The translations under genes and the position numbers were made by a program. A model generated the notes under the pieces. That model was given only the letters and a program-made list of their open reading frames with translations. It was not told where the DNA came from and did no database searches. Shown here piece by piece: positions 11,801 through 23,639 of a stretch of DNA of 64,000 nt. This DNA comes from Thelonectria olida. Taxonomy: Eukaryota > Ascomycota > Sordariomycetes > Hypocreales > Nectriaceae. The first letter of the stretch is position 1. Every line of letters starts with the position of its first letter. The stretch is taken from assembly GCA_020736575.1 (NCBI GenBank), contig JAGPYM010000061.1, positions 1-64,000 of the forward strand. Reading direction: 5' to 3'.

Positions 11801-13152
11801 TAAAACTTATTATATACTCTTTTTTATTTTATTTATTTTAATTTTTAAATTATTAAAATTTTAATTTCTTATAATTTTAAAATATTTATTATAAAAACTT
11901 TTAATAAAAAACTATTTATAAAAGATATTATATTTTTATAATATATTTACTTACTTTTTTTTAATTTTAACTATTAATTAATATTTAGTTTTAAGCTTTT
12001 TATTTAATTTATAAACTTTTTATAATAATATTAAATTCTTTTTAATATAAAGTTAATAAAATAGTAGTTAAATATAAAAGTATATTAAAATTTCTTTATT
12101 TTTAACTTTTTAAATATTTTCATTAATATATTACTATTAAATAAAAATAATATATTTTTAATTTTATTATATTTATAAATAAAATTAAATATAATTACTT
12201 ACTCTTATACTAGCTTAATTTAAACTTTAAATAGCTTATAAAATAATATTTAAAAATATAATTTTATTTTATATTTAATAATCATTATTTTATAAAAGTA
12301 ATAATTAAAAACTTTAAAGTTTAATAAATAAATAAAATATTTTATTATTAAATTGTTTTATTTAAAATTTAAATAAATTATACTAATAAAATATTTAATA
12401 CTTTTTTATACTTTTTTTATACTTTTTTAAATTTTATATTATTTTATTTAATTAATATATATAAATATAACTATTATAACTATTATATTTTATATTATAT
12501 TTTAATTTATTAATTTATATATACTTTTTTTATTATTTAATAACTATTAAATCTTAAAATTATAATAAAATATAATATAAGTTTATAAATATTATAAATT
12601 AAAAGAAAATAAATATATAATTAAAATTATATATTTATAATTAGTATTTTTATTTAATTTAAAATTTATTAAATTTTATATAATTAAAAAATAGCTAATT
12701 GCTACTTATTTTATAAATTAATTAATAGTTATTTTATATTATACTAGTGCGTTTTAGTTTTCTATTAAAATTTAATTAATATTTACTAAAAATTAAAATA
12801 TATACTATTAGGGCTAGTTAGCTTTAGCTTAGCTTTAGCTCACTTTTACTTAGTTTTTAATACTTATAATATTAAATATTAATATTTAACTTATTTATTT
12901 ATAAAAGCCTTATAATATTACTTATTTTAAATAAAATCCTTACTTGCCTTACTACTATTACTATATTATAAATAATTAATAAAGTTAGTAAAAAATAAGT
13001 TAAGTGGCAGTAAATTATATTATTAGTCGCATAGCAAGCTATTAGTAAAAAGCCTTATAAGAGATGCTAAAGCAATAGTAAGCTAATAGATATGGCTAAA
13101 TTCAGGCTGTGGCATTATTATTAACAGGCGCATTTCCTTACAGCTGGACCTT

Positions 13153-16100
13153 CTAATTCGGAGCAATCCCAACTCGAAAATCTGCATCCTTACCCAGCAT
13201 TGGAAGCTCATTATCAGAAATCTCCTCTATCCCATCAAATAACCTTCCCCATCCATCTCTGTCTGTTTCAATCTCTCCTGCCTCGTCTTGAGTCGCAGTC
13301 ATTAGGCCTTTCACTTCCCTTTCTAACTGAAGCTTCTTTAGCGACTCCATAGCTGCCACAAAGTCCTCTGGTCCAAAGCGTTCGCTGATCTGGCCGGGGT
13401 GGACATTGTGGCTCATCAAAATGCCGCGAGGCAGCTCCAAAAGCCGTCTTAGCGCATCGTCTCGCATCTCCGATTGTCTGAGAGCAACAAGAGCCGAAGT
13501 CTCCGTCGCCTGTACTTCACTACCAATAATGTCCATGGCCAGGTCAAAAGCGACTGATTTAGGAGGGACATGGATGAGGGGAATGGCGAGGGCTAGACTA
13601 TCCTCGGTGAGTGACACCGAGTATGGAAACCGTCGGACCTTCATGAGCCGATCTCGCAACTCTGCCTGTGAGACTCCCAAGTTTGGTTCGAGCAAGGCCT
13701 CATGGTCCTGTGAGAGTCGGCCGAAGAGAGCTCCTACAAATAGCAATGGAGCGATGGATCCACCAAAAACACTCCTTATCGCCACATCAACAACTGCTTC
13801 GGTAAGTTCCAAGCCAGGAGATGTTGTTAGAATATGAAGTGCCAGACCAAGGTGATTGCTTCCCACTGCGGTTGCCAAGTGATCAGCATCAAAGCAGAAC
13901 TCGCCTTGGTCGTTCGCAAAAAGTCGGTAGATATCTCCGCCGGTGCAGTCATTTTCCAAGATTGCAAGTACTATCTCATTGTTGAGATATGTCTTCTGGT
14001 GAGATCTGGATTGAAGACACTTGGTCATGTCCAGCCCACTCTTTCTGTTCTTTGCAGCGGCAACGAACATTCCAGTATTCGGTTGTAAGCTGGACATGTC
14101 GAGAAGTCGTTCGAAGACATCCGTGGACTGATATTGCGCGGCTATTTGGAGAACCTCCTGTGTTACCACGATCCTCCCTCCAAGCCCTTCTATAACTGCT
14201 TCCACAACATCCAAACCATTCCAAGGAGACTTTAGGATGCTTGTAAAGATCTCATCGGTTGGTGGGACTTCCGATAGCTTGCTAATCACTAACCGCGTGA
14301 TTCGGGCCTTGTCAGGCATGACTGACCACGCAAGCAGTTGGAGAGTAGAGGAAGTAGGTTTAGCCCCATGCCGAAGTAGAAGGTCAACAATATCCGGGTC
14401 TCCGGAGTAAATCGGTGCACAGTAGCCGGCGGAGCTATCATGACCGATGTAGAAAGATGTGCAGGCAGCTTCGAGTGGGGTGCAGGATGACCTCCTCACA
14501 GCCGCGTATGGAATGGCCATGTCTCCAATCTTGAGATTCGAGGGGTAGACACAAAGGCCATCTGCATTCAATTCTGTTCCGGCTTTGATTAGAATCTCGA
14601 CACAATTTCGGTGGCCCCCAACAATTGCCGCATGGAGTGCTGTCGGCATTCGAGCCTCGTGATAGAACACCGTTCGGGTTGCTGGTGCAGAGTGATCCAT
14701 GCCCCGCTCTATGAGTTGGTTTCTGAGGTTCGACCGTCCTGTCGGGGTTCGGCTTTCGTACATCGAACTGCACGATACGAGAGTGCATCGATGATTTGGA
14801 TCTGCCTTGTTCTCCAGGAGGAGTTGGAGAGTCTTCTCGTCCCCTCGTCTCGCCGCTGCCGTTAGCGGGGTTTGGAAATTATCCTCCAGGTCGACGTCTG
14901 CGCCATGGTCGATGAGACGCTTGACCGTGGATAGCCCTCCCACACTGGCAGCGGCAGCCAAAGGCGTGCCTTTCCAGCCGCCTCTAACATTTGGGTCTGA
15001 GTCGTGGTGAAGCAGTCGTTCCAGAACTCTCTGTAAACCAAACTGTGATGCATAGTAGATCGGCATCCCGATTGCATTCGTGCTCGACTCGGAGCAGCTC
15101 GACATATGCGTTTCGAAGAGCCCCAAAACCATGGCGTTTTTGATGCCTGTTTTATCAAAGAGATATGTCATAATGGTGTAAAGGATATCAGCATAGATCT
15201 GATCGTCGTCCCGGCGCATCTGCTGATACCCACTAGAGACATGCACTAGCCAGTTCCGAGCCGCATATTCAATGAGTGGATATGTCGTGAGCTGCCGCGG
15301 TCCAAGCGGGAGGTTCTCCGACTCGAGTGAACCAACATCGGCCAAGTACGCAAGGCATCCAGCGCCGATGAGAAGATTAGCTGATGACACCGATATCTTG
15401 AATCTTTCTGCACTCCCAAGGAGGATCCGGTCAGAAACGAGATACTCCATAATAGAGTAGTGAGCAAGCTTCACGAATGTCGCCTCTTTCCGTCGACTCC
15501 TGTCCGCAGGGTCAGGATAAGTTCCCCGAACACACACCAAAATGCCTGGGCATAACGCCTCGATGTTCCTATCGACCTCGAAGAACCGGTTAGATGGACT
15601 GAAACATGGTTCCTTTACCTGTGGGGGATCCTCGAAAACCCAACTCTTGTTTGAGGAAGGATCTTCAGCCAGCGCATCACGAAGCTCTTCAAAGTCGATG
15701 GCAGCCGCTTCCAACAGTTCCTCAGCACGGAGAGGTCGCTTGCAAAACACAAGCCAGGTGAGTATTCTCTCAGCAGCATCCTGGTTCATTGGGTCCACTG
15801 CGCTAAGTATCCTCTCATAAACAGCATCAAGGTCAGGTGGAAGCCGCCCCAGGACCTTCTTGACGGTTGAAGGGCTAGGGCATTTCTTCAGAACTTTGAG
15901 CATGCATTCCGCCCACCGAAACCTATGTCCATTAATAAGTCACTGTTTGGATAGGGGCAGAAAAGCATGACTGACATTCCTTTGGCCCCTTCGACCAAAG
16001 AGTCCTTGATTTTGAGTTGCAGGTGACGAGGTAGGGTGCTCAGCTTTCGATCACATTGCAAGACAGTATCAACATGCCGCGCTATGTCCTCGTCTACTTG

Positions 16101-17506
16101 CTCGTTCTGAAAAGGAATGTCCACAAACTTCACATTACTTAAAACTGCTTCGATTTTGGGGAAGGTTCGACTTGTGAAGAGTAGGTGTACCGTCTCGAAG
16201 CGCCAGCGCTGGGTATCTCGGATCCACGTGCAAAGCACGTCTGGGTCACTGCACTCATCCAGAGCATCTACCACTAAGTAGTGCTCCCGACCGCGCTGGA
16301 GTAGGTCCTCGAGAATAGCTACTAGAACCCCGGTACTTGGCTCGCAGCAGCCATGGCCGTGGTCAGCGTAAAGGGGTTCCAGTATCTGGATTGCCTAGTC
16401 CAAGTCTGCGAGTGAGCACTGGAGGACCATTGATGCGACGAACTCGTGGAATTTGCGGCGTCTAGGATCATCAAAGCGAAAATAATAGACGCAAAGGACC
16501 GTCTCGTCCGACTTGGTTGCTCGGACCCGCTCGATAATCGAGGACCTAATCTGATAACGTCAGATAGCCCTAGGTTTATCTTCGCCTGGGTGACATACGC
16601 TAAAACAGTTTTCCCACATCCCGCTGTGGCTCTGTAGTCAGCTTAATTCCGAACTAGTAGCCTCCGAGTAGGTGAATGAGAGGGCGCCTTACGAATGCCG
16701 TGCAGCCAGTACAAGGAGCCTGGCTCCTTTTGCCAGCTTACCATCTGTTCTCCTTCTAGGAACCACCCACCGGATCCCGGTTCCATGTCATCCAACGCTT
16801 GACGGTACACCTCAAGGGCATCACAGGTATAGAGCCATCTCATGAGCTTTTCCACCTTTGCGTTTGTCTCCGAAAGAACCAATCTTTGGAGACCTGACTC
16901 TAAGTTTTCGAGCCTTTCGTTGATGGTAAAGATCGTGGTGGTTGCAGTCCTAGAAAGACTTGTCAGGAAAGCTACCATTGGCCAGGGTACCGTTCCATCA
17001 TACAGGTTGAGAACTTGCAATGATAGCGCCAGGTTTTCCTTCATCTCCTGGACATTCTCACGCAACTTGGCTAGTGTGCTTGCCCTAAAAGGGTACAGAA
17101 GCCTTCCTTTCGAGTCATTGATTTTTTCGTGGAGAGTAACGAACTTCGAGTTCGATGTACTCAGTACTAGATCAGTCGTTGGGGCATTTGCTGTGCTGCT
17201 TCCTGTGTTGTTGGTGTCGTGGAACTTGTGGAGCTTCTTTTCGAGACGATTGATGCAATCTTGACATGACAATACGGATGATTCGACGCTGGCCACTTCA
17301 TTCGGAGCGAAATTCTTTTGCTTCTCAAGTGCGATTTTAATGGAGGTCAAAGTAAGACGCAACTCTTTAATTGCGCATCTGGTGGACTGGGTCTCATGCC
17401 TGGCATCGTGAACTGCCGAGTAGAATTGGATGAGGCGTTCGGACACCTGGATGCCGAGAGAAATGAGCCCAGCCACGCTAGCTGCAATGGATAAAGGCTC
17501 CCCCAT
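13153..17506 (-). CDS. NLR-type STAND protein: N-terminal fungal STAND domain, NACHT, ankyrin repeats; broken by one in-frame TAG
   Basis: Four exons fit: 17506-16693, 16629-16599, 16545-15976 and 15922-13153, joined by introns of 63, 53 and 53 bp with GT...AG ends. The joined length is 4185 nt, a whole number of codons (1394 residues). The N-terminus (MGEPLSIAASVAGLISLGIQV) is typical of the fungal N-terminal STAND domain. The NACHT P-loop GIPTAGCGKT spans the first two introns at about residues 270-279. Walker B VVDALDEC is at 373-380. Ankyrin repeats start near residue 758 (GTPLAAAA, PTALHAAI). Such proteins act as intracellular recognition switches in fungal incompatibility and immunity. 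Codon 332 (16395-16397) is TAG where glutamine (CAG) would fit, a CpA to TpA change, so the full product cannot be made; the 916-codon C-terminal part stays open. Confidence 0.85.
16395..16397 (-). other. In-frame TAG in the NACHT domain of the NLR gene
   Basis: On the minus strand GACTAGGCA interrupts an otherwise open exon between the P-loop and Walker B. CAG to TAG is the simplest origin and has the CpA to TpA context of RIP. No intron with GT...AG ends and a suitable phase removes it. Confidence 0.75.
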
Positions 17507-18489
17507 TTGAAAAGAAAAAGATTAGTAGTGATTGCCAAACTCTACTAGACACTGGAGAACTTAAAGAACGTGACGGGAATCGTCAACCAGCCTGGTAAAC
17601 CGGGCTAAACAGAGCTCGATTAAATATCACCTCGCGCCTCCCATTACTAGGGGCAAAAGCTCCTCGGCTATGCTACCGTTCATATATGAAATGGGACTCC
17701 CTCCCGCAGTGATAAGTCAACTCGGAGTAACCGAGAATGGCATGATTAGGCGTAACGTGCCTTGGCCTGCCTATCAATTATTGGGCTTCTGCCTAAAATG
17801 TGGCGTCGGGCTGAATGCAGTTTGCTCCCGTGGGTATTTAACTCGTTCGAGGGAGAAGCCACCCTGACGCCATAAAAGACACTAAATAACAAAAGATCAT
17901 ACTATATCAAACTCCACTATTAACCACTTTACTAACTGCCGCTCGCCCAACCTGCCGAGGTTAGGACCGACTGAATCACTGGAAATAGCTGGAGCAGATT
18001 GATAATTATATTCCTAGCAATTAAAGAGCTTGATAACAGCCTGTAAAACTCAGCTATAGTAAGTAGCTATATGTGCATAATACTACCGCTAGTATAAATA
18101 AGGCTACAGTTATCAGGCTACTTGAATCTGTTAACATATCGGCTGAGGATGGAAGGCTGTCTTTATTAACATATTTAAGGCAGCTGGTTGCTGGCCTCAC
18201 CGGTCAGACCATTTAGGCAAGTAACACGCAGACCTAGGCAAGCCACAATCAGCTAACCCGAGACGGGAGATTGGTCTCTAAGAAAGGACAGCGTTGTCAT
18301 CCCACAATTCCCGGAGGTTACGATTATTATATGCTTTTCCGGGGGGGAAAGGGGGGAGGGGGATCCCAGCTGAACGAACCTGGTAACCCTACTACTATAC
18401 CGATTACTACGAGTAATGGCACCCAATACCATTTTTTCTAGCCTATATACTCTTCTTTTAGATTTTAGTATTAGGTCCAAATATAATAA
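17507..18489. other. Intergenic region upstream of the NLR gene
   Basis: Normal base composition with no convincing open frame. It presumably holds the NLR promoter. A G-rich run (GGGGGGGAAAGGGGGG-like) at about 18340-18361 lies next to the second AT block and could be a terminal sequence of a decayed element, but I cannot find its partner. Confidence 0.4.
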
Positions 18490-20376
18490 TACTTGGCCCG
18501 TGCGCCTTCCCTAGCTTTCTAGGGTCCTGGCGCTAATTTCCTATTATAGTAAATAGAAAGTAGCTTTTATTTTATAAAAGGTAACTATATTAAAAACTAA
18601 ATTATAATTATTATAATTTAAAAGCTTTAGTTTTATATTTTCTATTTTAATTATTTTATTAGATTTAAAACCTAATATTTATATTTATTTTATTTAGCAC
18701 TTTTAATTAATACTTTTTTAATTATATAATTTTACTAATAAAGCTAGGTACTAAACTAATAAAATATAATATATAATATTTTTTATTTTATTAAACTTAA
18801 AATAAAACTAGCTTAAGCTATAATTTATTTTAATATTAATAAAATAGAAAGTTATAAAAAATTATATTTAAGTTATATAGCTTATAAATTATAATTTTTA
18901 TATAAATATATTATTATTTTTTAATAGTTTTATTTTATATAAAAAAAAGAAAGTTAATATTTTAAATATATACATTTTTATTAATTTTAAATTTAAGCTT
19001 ATTAAATATTTTTATTATAAGTTTAATAAATTAGTAATATAATTATTATAAAATAATTTATAGCTTATAAAAGTTAATAAATAGCTATAAAAGCAAATTA
19101 TAAAATATATAAAAATAAATTATTAGAAATAGTTTAAAAATATTAAAAAGCTATTAGCTAATAATTATATTTAAATATTTTATTAAGTTTAATTAATAGT
19201 TATATAAAAGGTTATTACTTACTAATTAAAAAAATAGGCTTATAATATATTAGAATCTTATAATAGTATTTAATAGCTATTTTATTTATATTATATTATT
19301 ATTTAAAATATACTTAAAGTTAATTAAATTATACTAGCTAAATATAATAATAGTTTATTTATATGTAAAAATTAATTATTTTAAAACTATATAAAATATA
19401 ATAGTATATATTTTACTATTTCTTTTACTCTTTTTTATATATATATTAAATATTTTAATTTAATTTAAATAACTAGTAGGAATTATATTAATAAAAGACT
19501 TTTATTTTATATATATATTAGTAAGTATTATATATTCTTTTTATAATAATAAAAATACAAATAAAATATTAAAAAAAATAACTATTATAAAAACTAAATA
19601 TTATATATAAAAGTATTAAAATAAAAAGATTTTATTATTTAATTTATTTTAAATTTATAATAGAAAAACTACTATTTATATATAAATATAATTATTTAAA
19701 AAATATTTTACTTTTTTTTATAATTATTATTAATATAATTATTTTATTTTAATAATATTTAATAGAAAAACTAATATATATATATTTAATAGTAAATAAA
19801 TTATACTAATTTAATATAAACTTTTTAACTAGTATTATATTATATAATATAATATTTAAAAATCTTATAAGCTTTTTTTATTATTTTATATTTAATATAA
19901 AGTTTAATCTTGCTAATTTTAATATTATATTTTAAATTTTATTTAATTTTACTATTAATAATTAAAATGCCTATTTAATATAATAGTATTAATTATAATA
20001 TTATTTATAATATTACTATTAATATTAATACTATTACTTATTTTAATATATATATTTTATATTAATAAGTATATTAATAAAATAGCTATTTAATAAAAAA
20101 AATAACTAGTTATTATAAAAACTATAAAATATATAAAAGGTATTTACTTATTAAAAAGAAAGCTAAATTAAGTTTTATTATATTATAATTTTATTAATTA
20201 AATATGATAATATTTATTAAATAAATTTTCTTTTTTTTTTAATATTTTAATTATAAGTAATTAATTTAAATATTTTAAAATTACTTTTAATTATTAAAAA
20301 AGTATTATTATTAATATTTAAATAATTATAAAATACTTAATTAAGAATTTTAAAAACTTATATTTTAATTATAAGT

Positions 20377-20461
20377 ATAATTAAATTATAAATATAATTA
20401 AATTATAAATATAATTAAATTATAAATATAATTAAATTATAAATATAATTAAATTATAAAT
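20377..20461. repeat. Five perfect 17-bp tandem units
   Basis: ATAATTAAATTATAAAT is repeated five times without mismatch (20377, 20394, 20411, 20428, 20445), followed by a partial sixth unit. Perfect identity inside a heavily mutated block points to recent slippage expansion. Confidence 0.9.
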
Positions 20462-20942
20462 ATAATTAAATATTTATTTACTTTTTTTAAAACTAAACTT
20501 CTTATAAAAAGTAAAAGTAAATTAGTTATAATTAAAATAATTATATTATATTTTTAATTATATACTATTATTAAATATTAATATTAATAGTATATTAAAT
20601 AGAGTATATTAATATAAAATATAATTTAAGTTTTAATAAGTTTCTTTTTATAATGCTATTTAAAGTATTAATAGTAATAATAAATAGTAATAATATTTAT
20701 ATAAAGTTAATTAATAAACTATTTATAATTATTTAATATATATATTTAATTATTTTCTTTTACTAATATTTAAAAGTATTTTCTTTTAAATAGTAATTAT
20801 TACTTTCTTTTTAATACTATTTTAAATTTAATATTATATAATATTTATTTTAACTAATAATTATTATAATAGTATATTTATATTAGCTAATATAGAAATA
20901 TTAAAAGTTATAACTATTTAAAATGCTTTTTAAGCTTTTTAA

Positions 20943-21305
20943 TTAAATAAATATATTTAAAAAAGTTTATATAATTTAATAAATATTTAACTATTATATT
21001 AATATTATCTTTTTAAATTATTATTTATTTAATTAGTAAAAAGTTAGCTATATTAAATTATATATTATATAATTAGTTAAATTATATAAATTAAAAATTA
21101 CAAAAGTAATAATAATAAGTGCTTTTATATTAATAGTTTAATATAAAGTTTTTTAAATAAAGTTTATTTAATAAGCATTTTTATTTAAAAACTAATTATA
21201 AACTCTTTAACAAAGCTTATTATAATAAATATAAAGCTAGGTTTTACTTATATTAACCTTTATTATATACTAGTATTAAGCTTATTTTAATTAATAATAC
21301 CTTTT
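20943..21305 (-). repeat. Repeat family, RIP-mutated copy C (inverted)
   Basis: The reverse complement of this stretch aligns with 56608-56960 without large gaps, including the TATA-like part and the first about 100 bp of the small ORF there. Across the roughly 150 bp I compared base by base, nearly all differences are C to T or G to A in the AT copy, with only two or three transversions. It lies back-to-back with copy B. Confidence 0.8.
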
Positions 21306-21605
21306 TTAACTATTTTTAATAAAGCTATTTTTAATATTTTTTATAAATTAGAAATTAAAAATAAATAATAGCTTTTAAATTAATTTTTATAATACTCTTT
21401 TAATAATTTACTTAAAATTATATTTAAAATAAATTAAATTATATTAAAATTATTTTACTAATAGCTTAAATTATTTCTTTTAATTATATTATTATTTTAA
21501 TTAAGCTTTTATATTAACTTTATAATAACCTTTTTAAAATAACAAATATTTTAAGTTTTAATCTTTAATAATATAACTTAAAATAGCTCTTATTTACATA
21601 TATTT

Positions 21606-21803
21606 ATTATTATTTATTAAAATAAGCCTAATACTAATATATAATAAAAGTTAATATAAGTAAAACCCAGCCTTATATCTATTATAATAAGCTTTTTTTA
21701 AGATTTATAATTAGTTTTTAAGTAAATATCCTTTTTAAGTAAACCTTACTTAAAAAACCTTATTTCAGGCCTCTAATATAAAAGTACTACTCCTTTAAAC
21801 CCT
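21606..21803 (+). repeat. Repeat family, RIP-mutated copy B (truncated)
   Basis: It matches 56613-56804: TTAAAATAAGCCT, then the AACCTTATTTCAGGCCTCTAATATAAAAG segment and CTCCTTTAAACCCT, and stops abruptly at about 21803. Its last 50 bp keep normal composition, so the RIP border runs through the copy. Confidence 0.75.
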
Positions 21804-21967
21804 CGAGATATCTCCTAGCTCTAAGAGTCAAGCTACTCGGTAAGACGAAGCAGTACTTACCCGGGACGCTACATGTCGTATGACAGCACACAAAGGAGCC
21901 CGTAAGGTAGCCCACCTCGTGCCGCTATCAGAGGGGTACTAGTTTATTTACAACGGAATGCGTCGGT

Positions 21968-22806
21968 ATGCGGTGCGCTTGCATTACCGTAATATTTGAG
22001 CTTACCTTTTCCAGATATTGTCTTGATCAACTAAACAGTGTCTCCATGTATGACACGAGAAATATGCTGCTTCTACGGAGGGACCTCCACTTCTTGTTTG
22101 ATTATTGCCGCTTTGTTTTCGCTGTGAAACGGAATCGATCAGAGGCAGTGCAGCTTGTGCTACATGTGCTAAACCACGAGAGAGCTGATGAACTCATGAA
22201 CCTCTATCACAACCGACCCACCCAAGCGCTCCGCGGTATCTCGGTCGAGTTCCTCTTTGCGCGTCTTGCCTGGGCATTATTCGCGTCGACGTACTTCCCG
22301 GCCTTTGATGGCATGGCTAGAATGGCCGTCCACTCTTTAATCCGGAGACGGATCAAGTACAAAATGACGACGTTTACCAGCAAGACATCCGCAGTAGGCT
22401 GAAACCTTTCAGCGCTTACTCACGGAGCCAGAGTAGGAGTAGCAGTCCTACAAAACGGACCCTCGACGAGATTGCTGAAGACGGGGAAGGGGTTAGATGG
22501 GATCTAGACCCGGACGGCGACGATTGGCGCGGCTTAGTAGTCGAAGAGTCGCCTCCTCGCGGACGACGTCGCAAGCGCAGTTGGGATGCACATGTCCAAG
22601 AGTCACTCCCTGGGCTTGTCGGGTCATCAGGCTCGCCAAGAGTAGTTACGTCCTCGCCACGTTCAATGCATCCTTCGGAAAACATATCTGAAGGGAAAGA
22701 GCCTACTGTTGTGGACATCGAATTGGCAGAACAGATTCGCGCGAAGCTTACTATTATAGAAATACTAAAGAATCGGGTGAATGTAGACCCCGAATGGCAA
22801 GTCTAG
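21968..22806 (+). pseudogene. HNH-nuclease-like protein, C-terminal remnant
   Basis: The open frame 21968-22402 carries the C-terminal half of the fungal HNH_2-type family: a stretch with NMLLLRRDLHFLFD, then FVFAVK, a short His-containing segment, LYHNRPTQAL and the closing FLFARLAWALF. About 75 codons before its stop the better reading switches frame near 22330 to one giving LFNPETDQVQNDD, an Arg/Ser-rich linker (SRSQSRSSSPTKR) and an acidic tail to a TAG at 22804-22806. A 1-bp indel therefore separates the two parts. The N-terminal HNH core is missing on the left, where the AT block begins. The family call rests on the DLH-LFD and LYHN...FARLAW pattern; activity is unlikely. Confidence 0.6.
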
Positions 22807-22957
22807 ATATAAGATCCTTCATCTTTGCTGAGTGTTAAGAAAATGACTAAAGATCCCAAATATCTCTTCATATGGGAGTATAGGGGTTAGTCATCTAACC
22901 AAACAGAAATATTATACTATACTTATATTAAAGAGTGGCTTTATAATATCTCCCTAG

Positions 22958-23287
22958 TTAAGTGGCAACAATATAATAGTCCCAGATATACTGCGGAGGA
23001 ATGCAGGTATCTTCATTAGTAGCATCATAAAACTGCTCCCACTCGTCATTGTCGCAATCTTCCTGCGAGCTGTAAAAGTAAAGCCTATTGCCTCCGAAAT
23101 CGCTCATTTCAAAGCTTCGATGATTGGCAGGAACCTCGGTACAATCTCTGAATCCATCTCCGCTTTCGTGGCCTGACGGGGGGTTGGTGTTGCAACCACT
23201 ATCGGGGTAGACGACAAAATCCCAGGCGCTACAAGCCTTTGCAAGCAGGAGCAGTGCTGCTGGTGCGAGCTTATGCTGAAACATCAT
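22958..23287 (-). CDS. Small secreted cysteine-containing protein
   Basis: Encodes about 109 residues from the paired ATGs at 23287 and 23284. The N-terminus MMFQHKLAPAALLLLAKACSA is a clear signal peptide, cleaved near SA|WDF. The mature part of about 90 residues has four cysteines, many Asp/Asn/Tyr residues and an aromatic C-terminus. The open frame extends further upstream, but those codons precede the signal peptide and overlap the neighbouring gene, so the internal Met is the better start. I do not recognise the family. Size, secretion and location beside repeat blocks are common for effector candidates, which is inference only. Its first 17 bases overlap the 3' end of the upstream ORF. 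Confidence 0.6.
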   Translation of the reverse strand: MMFQHKLAPAALLLLAKACSAWDFVVYPDSGCNTNPPSGHESGDGFRDCTEVPANHRSFEMSDFGGNRLYFYSSQEDCDNDEWEQFYDATNEDTCIPPQYIWDYYIVAT

Positions 23288-23588
23288 CTCTCCCTGCGCG
23301 GCTTTCGGTTTCTTTTGGCAACACAGATGAGGGTTTTCGTGGTTGGACAGAGATATGCTCGCCGTCGTAGATTGGATCGGCTCCTTGCGCGGCACGGCAG
23401 AAGTCGAGGACGGATTTGCGAAGCGTCTTGAGATCGATCTTCTTGGGGATTTTGATGAGAATATCTTGCTTCCACTCAGGAACGTTGATGAGGTAGGTGA
23501 TAGGGAATGGCACGTCGGCGTCGTAATCGACGGCGTATTGGGTGAAAACGGTGTCTCTCCAAGTTTGATTGAGGTTTCTGGTTGTCAT
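23271..23588 (-). CDS. Hypothetical protein of 105 residues
   Basis: ATG at 23588 in a good context (CCCACCATGACA) with a TATAAAT box 43 bp upstream. The predicted protein is soluble, without signal peptide or membrane segment. It contains a DxPFPITYLINVPEWKQDILIKIP stretch and a Lys/Leu-rich central part. I do not recognise a family. It ends inside the start region of the secreted-protein gene in a different frame, so the two are either separate overlapping genes or exons of a more complex transcript. Confidence 0.45.
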   Translation of the reverse strand: MTTRNLNQTWRDTVFTQYAVDYDADVPFPITYLINVPEWKQDILIKIPKKIDLKTLRKSVLDFCRAAQGADPIYDGEHISVQPRKPSSVLPKETESRAGRDDVSA

Positions 23589-23630
23589 GGTGGGAATGGA
23601 ACAGGTTGAACGAGGTTTGTCTGAGGAGAT

Positions 23631-23637
23631 ATTTATA
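23631..23637 (-). promoter_or_regulatory. TATA box of the 23588 ORF
   Basis: TATAAAT on the minus strand, 43 bp before the ATG at 23588; the spacing suits a fungal core promoter. Confidence 0.5.
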
Positions 23638-23639
23638 CT

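Larger units (their letters stand above)
2536..13090. other. AT-rich block of RIP-mutated repeats, largely gene-free
   Basis: More than 10 kb of almost pure A/T with frequent TA, no long open frame on either strand, and only scattered C or G. Internal repeats and one decayed ORF are listed separately. Duplicated stretches inside the block differ mainly by C/T and G/A exchanges. In ascomycetes such blocks are RIP-inactivated transposon nests that are usually heterochromatic. Apart from the listed repeats and a 40-bp GC island at about 6536-6576, I see nothing functional. The right edge is near 13090, where normal composition returns just before the NLR gene. Confidence 0.8.
18490..21780. other. 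Second AT-rich RIP block
   Basis: About 3.3 kb of nearly pure A/T without coding potential. It contains a 17-bp minisatellite and two oppositely oriented copies of a repeat family whose least mutated copy is at 56608-57000. The block edge at about 21780 lies inside one of those copies. Confidence 0.8.

Noticed and set aside
2536..13090. AT desert as a centromere
   Set aside because: It is possible in fungi, but 10 kb is short, transposon remnants are visible, and similar smaller blocks occur elsewhere in the window. RIP explains it without extra assumptions.
20377..20461. Regular 17-bp repeats as a CRISPR array
   Set aside because: The units are directly adjacent without spacers and the organism is a eukaryote.
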